This document shows, one piece after another, positions 24,628-32,475 of a DNA stretch of 64,000 nt (the first letter of the stretch is position 1; every line of letters starts with the position of its first letter). The DNA comes from Streptomyces sp. YIM 130001. Lineage in GTDB: Bacteria > Actinomycetota > Actinomycetes > Streptomycetales > Streptomycetaceae. The stretch is from contig NZ_KZ984563.1 of assembly GCF_003574445.1 (NCBI RefSeq), positions 124,001-188,000 on the forward strand, in the 5' to 3' direction. Made by a program: the position numbers and the translations under genes. A model generated the notes under the pieces. That model saw nothing but the letters and a program-made list of their open reading frames with translations, had not been told where the DNA came from and did not search any database.

Positions 24628-26565
24628 GTGAAGAAGCGAGACCGAAGCACCCGCAACTACACCCGGCTCACTCATCCCCTCGTCCGCGACCGCCGCGACG
24701 GGCCGCTGCGCAGGGCGAGTTGGGACGAGGCGCTGGCCCGCGCCGCGGACGGATTCCGCACCGCCCGCACGGAGCACGGACCGGACGCGTTCGCCATGCT
24801 GTCCTGCGCCCGCGCGACGAACGAAATGAACTACGTGGCCCAGAAGTTCACTCGCGTAGTGATGGGCACCAACAACGTCGACTCCTGCAACCGCACCTGT
24901 CACGCCCCGAGCGTCGCGGGCCTGTCCGCCGTCTTCGGCTCCGGTGGCGGCACTTCGTCGTACGAAGAGGTCGAGCACACCGATCTGATCGTGATGTGGG
25001 GCTCCAACGCCCGCTTCGCCCACCCGATCTTCTTCCAGCACGTCCTCAAGGGCATCCGCAGCGGAGCGCGTATGTACGCGGTCGATCCGCGGCGCACCGA
25101 CACCGCCCAGTGGGCGGAGAGCTGGCTCGGACTCAATGTCGGCACGGACATCCCCCTGGCGCACGCGGTGGGCCGGGAGATCATCCGGGCCGGACTGCAC
25201 AACACGGCGTTCATCGAGCGCGCCACCACCGGCTTCGAGGACTATCGCGCCCTGGTCGAGCCCTGGACGCTGTCGCTCGCCGAGAAGGTGACCGGCGTGC
25301 CCGCGGCCGCGATCCGCGACCTCGCGCACGCCTACGCCACCGCCGAGCGGGCACAGCTCTGCTGGACCCTCGGCATCACCGAGCACCACAACGGCACGGA
25401 CAACGTAAGGGCGTTGATCAACCTGTCCCTGCTCACCGGACACGTCGGCCGCTTCGGCTCCGGGGTGCAGCCGCTGCGCGGGCAGAACAACGTGCAGGGC
25501 GGCGGCGACATGGGCGCCATCCCCAACCGGCTGCCCGGGTTCCAGGACATCCTGGACACCGCCCACCGGACCAAGTTCGAGCGCGCCTGGGACGCGGTGA
25601 TCCCGCCGCGGTACGGGATGACCCTGACCGACATGTTCGAGGCGATGGAGCACGGTTCGCTGCGCGCGGTGTACTGCATCGGCGAGAATCCGGCTCAGTC
25701 CGAGGCCGACAGCGAGCAGGCGATGCGCCGGCTGCGGTCGCTCGACCACCTGGTCGTGCAGGACATCTTCCTCACCCGGACCGCCGAGCTGGCGGACGTG
25801 GTGCTGCCGGCCACCGCGGCCTGGGCGGAGACCGACGGCACGACGACCAACAGCGAACGCCGCGTGCAGCGGGTGCGGGCCGCGCTCGCACCGCCCGGCG
25901 AGGCGCGCGAGGACATCGACATCATCTGCGAGGTGGCCGAACGCCTGGGCCACGACTGGAAGTTCGCCGACTCCGAGGCTGTCTGGGACGAGCTGCGCTC
26001 ACTGTCTCCCGATCACTTCGGCATGACGTACGGGCGTCTCGATGAGCATCAGGGGCTGCAGTGGCCGTGCCCCGATCTGGATGTGCTGCCGTCGAGCTTC
26101 CTGCACGGCAGGCTCTGGGCCGCGGATGCCGCCGAACGGGGTCGGGCGGCCGCCTTCGGGCTCGTGGAGCACGATCCGCCGGTGGACCTCACCGACGAGG
26201 AGTTCCCGATCCGGCTGACCACGGGGCGACGGCTCGACTCGTACAACACCGGCGTACAGAGCGGGAGTTTCGCCTCTCCGCTGCGGCGCGGCGAGTACGT
26301 GGAGCTGTGCCCCGAGGACGCCGAACGGTACGGGGTGACGGTCGGCGAGCAGGTGCGGGTGGCGTCCCGACGCGGCACCGTCCATGCGCCGGTATGGGTG
26401 GATCCGGGACTGCGTCCCGGGCTCGCCTTCATGACCATGCACTTCCCGGACGAGGTGGACACCAACTCCCTCACGATCGAGGCCAATTGCCCGATCGCCG
26501 GCACGGCCGAGTTCAAGGCGTCGGCCATCCGGATCGAGAAGCTGCCGGTGCCGGCGGCCGGTTGA
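24628..26565 (+). CDS. Formate dehydrogenase alpha subunit, catalytic C-terminal half (molybdopterin oxidoreductase)
   Basis: This is a 645-residue DMSO-reductase-superfamily protein. NNVDSCNRTCHAPSVAGL matches the active-site region of formate dehydrogenases: Cys91 sits where E. coli FdhH has selenocysteine, followed by the essential His92. Residues about 1-500 form the molybdopterin domain (WGSNARFAHP, YAVDPRRTDTA, GENPAQSEADSEQ); about 535-640 form the dinucleotide-binding domain (LTTGRRLDSYNTGVQS). The N-terminal [4Fe-4S] domain is missing; it is at the C-terminus of the 28556-29416 product. GTG at 24628 has AGGAG 6-7 nt upstream. It oxidises formate to CO2 at Mo/W-bis-PGD and passes electrons to the Fe-S and flavin subunits downstream. 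Confidence 0.93.
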   Translation: MKKRDRSTRNYTRLTHPLVRDRRDGPLRRASWDEALARAADGFRTARTEHGPDAFAMLSCARATNEMNYVAQKFTRVVMGTNNVDSCNRTCHAPSVAGLSAVFGSGGGTSSYEEVEHTDLIVMWGSNARFAHPIFFQHVLKGIRSGARMYAVDPRRTDTAQWAESWLGLNVGTDIPLAHAVGREIIRAGLHNTAFIERATTGFEDYRALVEPWTLSLAEKVTGVPAAAIRDLAHAYATAERAQLCWTLGITEHHNGTDNVRALINLSLLTGHVGRFGSGVQPLRGQNNVQGGGDMGAIPNRLPGFQDILDTAHRTKFERAWDAVIPPRYGMTLTDMFEAMEHGSLRAVYCIGENPAQSEADSEQAMRRLRSLDHLVVQDIFLTRTAELADVVLPATAAWAETDGTTTNSERRVQRVRAALAPPGEAREDIDIICEVAERLGHDWKFADSEAVWDELRSLSPDHFGMTYGRLDEHQGLQWPCPDLDVLPSSFLHGRLWAADAAERGRAAAFGLVEHDPPVDLTDEEFPIRLTTGRRLDSYNTGVQSGSFASPLRRGEYVELCPEDAERYGVTVGEQVRVASRRGTVHAPVWVDPGLRPGLAFMTMHFPDEVDTNSLTIEANCPIAGTAEFKASAIRIEKLPVPAAG

Positions 26566-26654
26566 GAGGTGCGGGGCCGCGGGCCCCGTGACATGGCACG
26601 GCCGAGATTTCGAAGGTGGGCGGCGTCCACCGCGATCTGTCCAGGGGTGAGGCA

Positions 26655-28559
26655 GTGGATCTGCGATTCGGTGACAGCAAGCCGACGGACGAGGAGCGGG
26701 CGGCGATCGACGCGCTGCTCGGGCCGCCGGAGTCGGCATGGGAGGGAGCCGACGACCGCACGGACGCGGACCTGCGCTGGGCGCGGGGCGGGCGGGCCGC
26801 GCGCGAGCGGCGAGATCTGCTGCTGCCGGGGCTGCATGCGGTGAACGACCGGGTGGGGTGGATCAGCGAGGGCGCCCTCGGATATCTGTGCCGGCGTCTC
26901 ACGGTGCCGCCCGCGGAGGCGTACGGAGTGGCGACGTTCTACTCCCTCTTCGCCATGAAACCCCGGCCCGCGACGGTACTTCGGGTCTGCACGGACCTGG
27001 CGTGCGCGGCCCGGGGATCCGCCGAGCTCTGCTCGTCCCTCACGTCTCGGCTCGGGGAGCCGGGGGCGCCCGTCGACGGCGCCGTCTGGGAGTCGAGTCC
27101 CTGTCTGGGGCTCTGCGAGCGGGCGCCCGCAGCTCTCCTCGTACGGGCGGGGCGTACTGAAGCCCCTCCGGCGCTTGAGGAGGCCCCTCCGGCAGGAGTA
27201 TCGGGAAGGGGCGGGGTGGGGAACCTCCCCCCGGCGGCCACCGCCGTATTCGCCCCAGCCCGACCGGACACAGTCACCCTCACTCCCGAGGAAGCCGCCC
27301 CCGAACCGGGTCCGGGGGCGGCAGCCCCCCAGGCGGGGCAGAAGGACCTGATCCTCCTGCGACGGGTAGGGGTCGTGGACCCCACGAGCCTCGACGACTA
27401 CCGGGCCGACGGCGGCTACCGGGCCCTGCGGAGGGCCTTCGCCATCGGCCCCACCGAGGTCGTCCGCGAGGTCACGGACGCCGGCCTCGTGGGCCGCGGC
27501 GGCGCCGCCTTCCCGACGGGCAGGAAATGGCAGGCCACCGCGGCCCAGGCGGACGGCCCGCACTACCTGGTCTGCAACGCGGACGAATCCGAGCCCGGCA
27601 CGTTCAAGGACCGGGTCCTGATGGAGGGCGACCCGTACGCCCTGATCGAGGCCATGACGATCGCCGGATACGCGGTCGGCGCCCACCGCGGATTCCTCTA
27701 CCTGCGCGGTGAGTACCCCCGCGCCCTCGCCCGCCTCGAGCACGCCATCGACCGGGCACGCCACCGCGGCCTGCTCGGCGACGACGTGCTCGGCCAGGGG
27801 TACGCGTTCGACATCGAGATCCGCCGCGGCGCGGGCGCGTACATCTGCGGCGAGGAGACCGCACTGTTCAACTCGATCGAGGGGTACCGGGGCGAGCCGC
27901 GCTCCAAGCCGCCGTTCCCGGTCGAGAAGGGCCTTTTCGGCAAGCCGACCGCCGCGAACAACGTCGAGACGCTGGTCAACGTCCTACCGATCCTCAACCT
28001 CGGCGCCGAGGCCTACGCCGCGATCGGCACCGGACGCTCCACCGGCCCGAAGCTGTTCTGCGTCTCGGGGAACGTGGACCGACCGGGAGTCTACGAGCTG
28101 CCGTTCGGCGCGACGCTCCGCGACCTGCTCGACCTGGCGGGCCCGCCGGAGCGCATGCGCGCGGTGCTGCTCGGCGGTGCGGCCGGCGGGTTCGTGCGAC
28201 CCGACGAACTGGACATCCCGCTCACCTTCGAGGGCACCAGGGAGGCCGGCACCACACTCGGCTCCGGTGTCGTGCTCGTCCTCGACGACACCGTTGCGCT
28301 GCCGAGGATCCTGCTGCGGATCGCCGAGTTCTTCCGGGACGAGTCCTGCGGCCAGTGCGTGCCCTGCCGGGTCGGCACCGTACGCCAGGAGGAGGCCCTG
28401 CACCGGATCGCCGACCGGACGGGAGCCGCGGCCGCGTCCGACATCGCCCTGCTCAGAGAGGTCGGCTCCGCCATGCGGGACGCCTCGATCTGCGGTCTCG
28501 GGCAGACCGCGTGGAACGCCGTGGAATCGGCCGTCGACCGCCTGGGAGCCTACGAATGA
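26655..28559 (+). CDS. NuoE-NuoF fusion, NAD-reducing flavin subunit of formate dehydrogenase
   Basis: This is a 634-residue fusion. Residues about 20-165 are the NuoE/FdsG thioredoxin-like [2Fe-2S] domain with cysteines in CTDLAC and SPCLGLC. A low-complexity Pro/Ala/Glu linker (about 165-235) follows. The rest is NuoF/FdsB: FMN/NADH segments GRGGAAFPTGRKW, CNADESEPGTFKDR and GAGAYICGEETALF, then the [4Fe-4S] motif ESCGQCVPCR with the last Cys in ICGLG. It reduces NAD+ with electrons from formate. GTG at 26655 has AGGGG upstream; GTG at 26616 is an alternative adding 13 residues. The linker DNA resembles a Streptomyces interspersed repeat. It ends overlapping the next gene (ATGA). Confidence 0.92.
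   Translation: MDLRFGDSKPTDEERAAIDALLGPPESAWEGADDRTDADLRWARGGRAARERRDLLLPGLHAVNDRVGWISEGALGYLCRRLTVPPAEAYGVATFYSLFAMKPRPATVLRVCTDLACAARGSAELCSSLTSRLGEPGAPVDGAVWESSPCLGLCERAPAALLVRAGRTEAPPALEEAPPAGVSGRGGVGNLPPAATAVFAPARPDTVTLTPEEAAPEPGPGAAAPQAGQKDLILLRRVGVVDPTSLDDYRADGGYRALRRAFAIGPTEVVREVTDAGLVGRGGAAFPTGRKWQATAAQADGPHYLVCNADESEPGTFKDRVLMEGDPYALIEAMTIAGYAVGAHRGFLYLRGEYPRALARLEHAIDRARHRGLLGDDVLGQGYAFDIEIRRGAGAYICGEETALFNSIEGYRGEPRSKPPFPVEKGLFGKPTAANNVETLVNVLPILNLGAEAYAAIGTGRSTGPKLFCVSGNVDRPGVYELPFGATLRDLLDLAGPPERMRAVLLGGAAGGFVRPDELDIPLTFEGTREAGTTLGSGVVLVLDDTVALPRILLRIAEFFRDESCGQCVPCRVGTVRQEEALHRIADRTGAAAASDIALLREVGSAMRDASICGLGQTAWNAVESAVDRLGAYE
27160..27344 (+). repeat. Interspersed-repeat-like sequence forming the NuoE-NuoF linker
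   Basis: The stretch contains CCCTCCGGCGCTTGAGGAGG near 27164-27182, a partial second copy CCCCTCCGGCAGGAG just after it, and GGGTCCGGGGGCGGCAGCCC near 27308-27327, which folds as a hairpin (27314-27319 with 27324-27329). These strings recur between genes in many Streptomyces genomes (from memory). Here they lie in frame within a gene. Confidence 0.6.
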
Positions 28560-29416
28560 CCTCGATACCGCTCGCACCGCCCCGCCGCCTGATCGAGTTC
28601 ACCCTGGACGGCGAGCCCGTCCGTACGCCGGAGGGCTCGACGGTCCTGGACGCCTGCCGGGCCGCGGGCAAGGACGTCCCCACACTCTGCGAGGGCGACA
28701 CCCTGCGGCCGAAGAACGCCTGCCGGGTGTGTGTCGTCGAGGTCGAGGGTGCGCGCACCCTCGCACCCGCCTGCTCGCGCCGCGCCGAGCCCGGCATGGA
28801 GGTGCGCACGGACACCGAGCGCACCCGGCACAGCCGGAAACTGGTGCTCGAACTCCTCGCCTCCTCCGTCGACTTGTCGACCACACCGCGGGCGGCCGAG
28901 TGGATCGAGCAGTACGGCGCGGAACCCGACCGCTTCGGTCCCGACGCGGCCCGCCTCGGCGAGTCACCGCGTATCGACAACGACCTCTACGTCCGCGACT
29001 ACGACAAGTGCATCCTCTGCTACAAGTGCGTCGACGCCTGCGGCGACCAGTGGCAGAACACCTTCGCGATCTCGGTCGCGGGCCGCGGATTCGACGCCCG
29101 GATCGCCGTCGAGCACGACGCCCCGCTCACCGACTCGGCGTGCGTGTACTGCGGCAACTGCATCGAGGTGTGCCCGACCGGCGCACTGTCCTTCAAGTCC
29201 GAGTTCGACATGCGGGCGGCCGGCACCTGGGAGGAGGAGCGGCAGACGGAGACGACGACGGTGTGTGCGTACTGCGGTGTGGGCTGCAACCTCACGCTCC
29301 ATGTGCAGGACAATGAGATCGTGAAGGTCACGTCACCGCACGACAACCCGGTGACCCACGGCAACCTCTGCATCAAGGGCCGCTTCGGCTACCAACACGT
29401 ACAGAACCGGGACTGA
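28556..29416 (+). CDS. Formate dehydrogenase Fe-S subunit carrying the N-terminal half of the alpha subunit
   Basis: This 286-residue protein starts at ATG 28556, overlapping the previous stop. Its domains match the N-terminal half of FdsA-type alpha subunits. A [2Fe-2S] ferredoxin domain comes first (cysteines in PTLCEGD, NACRVC, PACSR; residues about 12-85). A double [4Fe-4S] ferredoxin follows (DKCILCYKCVDAC and ACVYCGNCIEVCPTGAL). The C-terminus is the molybdopterin [4Fe-4S] domain (VCAYCGVGCNLTL, last Cys in GNLCIKGRFGY), normally fused ahead of the catalytic domain. The protein ends where that domain would continue, so it must pair with the 24628-26565 product. Confidence 0.92.
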   Translation: MTSIPLAPPRRLIEFTLDGEPVRTPEGSTVLDACRAAGKDVPTLCEGDTLRPKNACRVCVVEVEGARTLAPACSRRAEPGMEVRTDTERTRHSRKLVLELLASSVDLSTTPRAAEWIEQYGAEPDRFGPDAARLGESPRIDNDLYVRDYDKCILCYKCVDACGDQWQNTFAISVAGRGFDARIAVEHDAPLTDSACVYCGNCIEVCPTGALSFKSEFDMRAAGTWEEERQTETTTVCAYCGVGCNLTLHVQDNEIVKVTSPHDNPVTHGNLCIKGRFGYQHVQNRD

Positions 29417-29420
29417 GCAC

Positions 29421-30305
29421 ATGGGACGCGTCACCGAGCGACGCCGCGTCGTCCGCATCAGGGACGGCGCGGTCACCACCCGCCCCGACACCCTCGTCGC
29501 CGAGGAGCCGATGGAGATCCGGCTGAACGGCAAGCCACTGGCGATCACCATGCGCACTCCGGGCGACGACTTCGCCCTCGCGGCGGGCTTCCTGGTGAGC
29601 GAGGGCGTACTCGCGCGGGCGGACGAGCTGCGGTCGATCGTGTACTGCGCGGGCGCTACGGAGGACGGGCGCAACACGTACAACGTGGTGGATGTGCAGC
29701 TCGCCCCCGACGTGCGGGTCCCGGACATCACGCTCGAGCGCAATGTGTACACGACCTCGTCCTGCGGGCTGTGCGGCAAGGCGAGTCTCGACGCGGTGCG
29801 CACCCAGGCGCACTGGCCGATCGACGACGCGACGGGCGCCGACGGCAGCGACGGATCGGCTGCCCCGGTGCTGCTGACGCCCGAGCTGCTCGCCTCGCTG
29901 CCCGACCGGCTGCGGGCCTCGCAGCAGGTGTTCGACCGGACCGGCGGGCTGCACGCGGCCGCGTTGTTCTCCACCGAGGGTGAACTCCTGGACATACGGG
30001 AAGACGTGGGCCGGCACAACGCGGTCGACAAGCTGGTGGGCCGCGCACTGCAGGACGGTCGGCTCCCGCTCTCCCGTACGGTCCTGATGGTGTCGGGACG
30101 TGCCTCGTTCGAGCTGGCGCAGAAGGCGGTGATGGCCGGCATTCCGGTCCTGGCCGCCGTGTCGGCTCCTTCGTCCCTCGCCGTCGATCTGGCCGAGGAG
30201 AGCGGCCTGACGCTCGTCGGCTTCCTGCGCGGCACCTCCATGAACGTGTACGCGGGCGTGCACCGCGTCGCCCTGGCACCGGCCGCGGCCGGTCGTCCGG
30301 GCTGA
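29421..30305 (+). CDS. fdhD: Formate dehydrogenase accessory sulfurtransferase FdhD
   Basis: This 294-residue protein starts 4 nt after the Fe-S subunit. The catalytic loop CGLCG (about residues 115-119, in TTSSCGLCGKASL) carries the two cysteines that relay sulfur from a cysteine desulfurase to the molybdenum of formate dehydrogenase. MRTPGDDFALAAGFLVSEGV and DVGRHNAVDKLVG are diagnostic. Its place as last gene of the operon confirms that the upstream oxidoreductase is a formate dehydrogenase. A 10-bp-stem hairpin follows at 30334. Confidence 0.96.
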   Translation: MGRVTERRRVVRIRDGAVTTRPDTLVAEEPMEIRLNGKPLAITMRTPGDDFALAAGFLVSEGVLARADELRSIVYCAGATEDGRNTYNVVDVQLAPDVRVPDITLERNVYTTSSCGLCGKASLDAVRTQAHWPIDDATGADGSDGSAAPVLLTPELLASLPDRLRASQQVFDRTGGLHAAALFSTEGELLDIREDVGRHNAVDKLVGRALQDGRLPLSRTVLMVSGRASFELAQKAVMAGIPVLAAVSAPSSLAVDLAEESGLTLVGFLRGTSMNVYAGVHRVALAPAAAGRPG

Positions 30306-30333
30306 GCACTGGCGGTGCCCGCGTCCACGACGG

Positions 30334-30384
30334 CGGGGTCCGCGAGTCGGCGGGGAGCGCCCCCTGCGCCGGCTGCGGACCCCG
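30334..30384 (+). terminator. Terminator after fdhD
   Basis: A perfect 10-bp inverted repeat (CGGGGTCCGC at 30334-30343 with GCGGACCCCG at 30375-30384) lies 28 nt after the fdhD stop. The 31-nt interior can pair further through G- and C-runs. Confidence 0.65.
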
Positions 30385-30537
30385 TCACCTTGTGCGCCCC
30401 GGCCGCCTCGTGCGTCTGCCGTGTCTTGTCCGCCCCCGCTTCTTGTAGGCCCGCCCCGGGCCCAAGTACGGTCTGGAACCCGGACGTTGGACGTGGGATG
30501 TCCTGTTGTCCGTCCCTGGAGAAGGGCAGGTTCTGTC

Positions 30538-32466
30538 ATGCCGTCAGGTCCACGTACCGCCCGCACGAGGCCGCGGAAGCGGCTCAGGGCCATGATCGCC
30601 GCGACAGCCGGCGCAGCACTCCTGGCCGCGCTCCCCTACCCCGCGCACGCCGGCCCGCCCGCAGCGCAGGCTCGGGCCGTCACCGGGTACGAGGAGCAGG
30701 TGCTCTTCAAGGCCTCGCAGGACCCCGGCTATGCCTGCTACCGCATCCCGGCCGTCGTGCGGACCACCTCCGGCACCTTGCTGGCCTTCGCCGAAGGGCG
30801 GGTCAACGACTGCAGCGACGCCGGTGACATCGACCTCGTACTCAAACGCTCCACCGACGGCGGACGCACCTGGGGACCCCTGCAGGTCGTCAACGAGGGC
30901 GACGGCGACACCCACGGCAACCCGGCCCCGATCGTGGACCGCGACACCGGCCACATCCTGCTCGCCGAGACCTACAACACCGGCCGCTCGGACGGCGGCA
31001 ACTGCGAGATCCCCTGCGATCGCACCCCGCATCTGCAGCACAGCGACGACGACGGCCTGACCTGGTCGAAGCCGCGCGACCTGAGCGACGAACTCCTGCC
31101 GCCCGACTGGAACTCCTGGTACGCCACGGGGCCTGTGCACGGACTGCAGCTCGCCCGCGGCCGGCATCAGGGCCGCCTCGTCTTCGGCGTCAACACCGAG
31201 ACCTGGGACGGCAGTCGGGTCACCGCCAACCACGCCGCCCTGGTCTACAGCGACGACGGCGGCGACCACTGGACCGTCGGCGCCACCGACTCGTGGCCGA
31301 TCGCCGAGGACGGCAGCTTCCGTCAGAAGCCGTCGGAGCTGACGCCGGCCGAACGCCGGGACGGCTCGGTCTACGTCAACGGCCGCGAACAGGACGGCAC
31401 GGACCTCGGGCACCGTACCCATGCGGTGAGCCGGGACGGCGGCGAGTCCTTCACCACCGAGGGCGGGAAGCCCGGCAGGTTCCGAGCGATCCCCGATCTC
31501 TACGCACCCCAAGTCCAGTGCTCCAGCCTGCCGTTGGGCCGGCGTCTGCTGCTCGCCTGCCCCGCCGACCCCGACCGGCGCCGGACCATGACGATCCGCA
31601 GCTCCTGGGACGAGGGCAGGACCTGGGAGGGCGTGGACCGCGGCCGCCGGGTCACCACGGACTGGTCGGGCTACTCCGATCTGGTACGCACCTCCGGGGA
31701 CACCGTGGGACTTCTGTACGAGGGCGGCGCGGTGGACGCCCGGGACGAGATCCGGTTCGGGCGGTTCACCGAGGACTGGCTCGGACCGCGCCGCGGACCG
31801 GATCCGACGACCGACGACCACGCACGGGGAGCCCGCGCCGCCTCGGTCGTCGGGGGCGCACGGGAGACCGGCGGACGGTTCGGCGGGGCCGTCGCCTTCG
31901 ACGGCTCGGACGACGCGGTGCGCCTGCCGTACCGCAAGCAACTACCCCTGGGAGACAAGGACTTCACTGCCAGTGCCTGGTTCCGCTACAGCGCGAACGA
32001 CGGTGAGCAACCACTGCTCTGGATGGGCGGCGTAGGCACCGGCCAGCCGCAGGTGTCGCTGCGCGGCGAGCCCGCGTCGGACCGCATCGTGGGGCTGATC
32101 ACCGCACGGGACGGCACGTCCGAGCCCAAGTCGGCTTCAGTGGCCACGAGTTCGGCGTACAACGACGACCACTGGCACCATGCCGTACTGCGCCGCGAAG
32201 CAGGCCGGCTGACCCTGACCGTGGACGGCACGTCCACCACCGCGCCCGATGTGCCCGGGTCCGTGAGCCGTGGCTCCGGATTCGGCGTGCATATCGGCCA
32301 GCGGCCGGACAGCCGAGCGCACTTGTCCGGGTCGATGGACGAAGTACGGGTGTGGGACCGGGCGTTGAGCGACACGGAGGTCTCACGGCTCGAGGCGGGG
32401 CGGACGCCTGTGACAAGGGACACCGTGCTGTGGCTGCCCATGGACCGGGTCAGCGGCAGGGGTTAG
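30538..32466 (+). CDS. Secreted exo-alpha-sialidase (GH33-like) with C-terminal LamG domain
   Basis: This 642-residue exported protein has a signal peptide with an Arg-rich n-region (about residues 1-37, ending YPAHAG). CYRIPAVV (residues 67-74) is the sialidase RIP motif with the substrate-binding Arg. Asp-box turns are visible: STDGGRTWG, SDDDGLTWS, SDDGGDHWT, SRDGGESF, SWDEGRTWE. Residues about 440-635 form a laminin-G/concanavalin-like domain (FDGSDDAVRLPY, HWHHAVLRREAGRLTLTVDG, GSMDEVRVWDRAL). ATG at 30538 fits the signal peptide; upstream codons do not. It would release terminal sialic acids or related nonulosonic acids from extracellular glycans. Confidence 0.92.
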   Translation: MPSGPRTARTRPRKRLRAMIAATAGAALLAALPYPAHAGPPAAQARAVTGYEEQVLFKASQDPGYACYRIPAVVRTTSGTLLAFAEGRVNDCSDAGDIDLVLKRSTDGGRTWGPLQVVNEGDGDTHGNPAPIVDRDTGHILLAETYNTGRSDGGNCEIPCDRTPHLQHSDDDGLTWSKPRDLSDELLPPDWNSWYATGPVHGLQLARGRHQGRLVFGVNTETWDGSRVTANHAALVYSDDGGDHWTVGATDSWPIAEDGSFRQKPSELTPAERRDGSVYVNGREQDGTDLGHRTHAVSRDGGESFTTEGGKPGRFRAIPDLYAPQVQCSSLPLGRRLLLACPADPDRRRTMTIRSSWDEGRTWEGVDRGRRVTTDWSGYSDLVRTSGDTVGLLYEGGAVDARDEIRFGRFTEDWLGPRRGPDPTTDDHARGARAASVVGGARETGGRFGGAVAFDGSDDAVRLPYRKQLPLGDKDFTASAWFRYSANDGEQPLLWMGGVGTGQPQVSLRGEPASDRIVGLITARDGTSEPKSASVATSSAYNDDHWHHAVLRREAGRLTLTVDGTSTTAPDVPGSVSRGSGFGVHIGQRPDSRAHLSGSMDEVRVWDRALSDTEVSRLEAGRTPVTRDTVLWLPMDRVSGRG

Positions 32467-32475
32467 CGTCCCCGG

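Noticed and set aside
26616..26654. N-terminal extension of the NuoE-NuoF fusion from GTG 26616
   Set aside because: The ribosome site is weak and the added 13 residues are not family-like; GTG 26655 has an AGGGG box. The extension is not excluded.
24559..27764. Minus-strand frames of 464 and 571 codons opposite the formate dehydrogenase genes
   Set aside because: Shadows of genes with unmistakable molybdopterin, NuoE and NuoF motifs on the plus strand.
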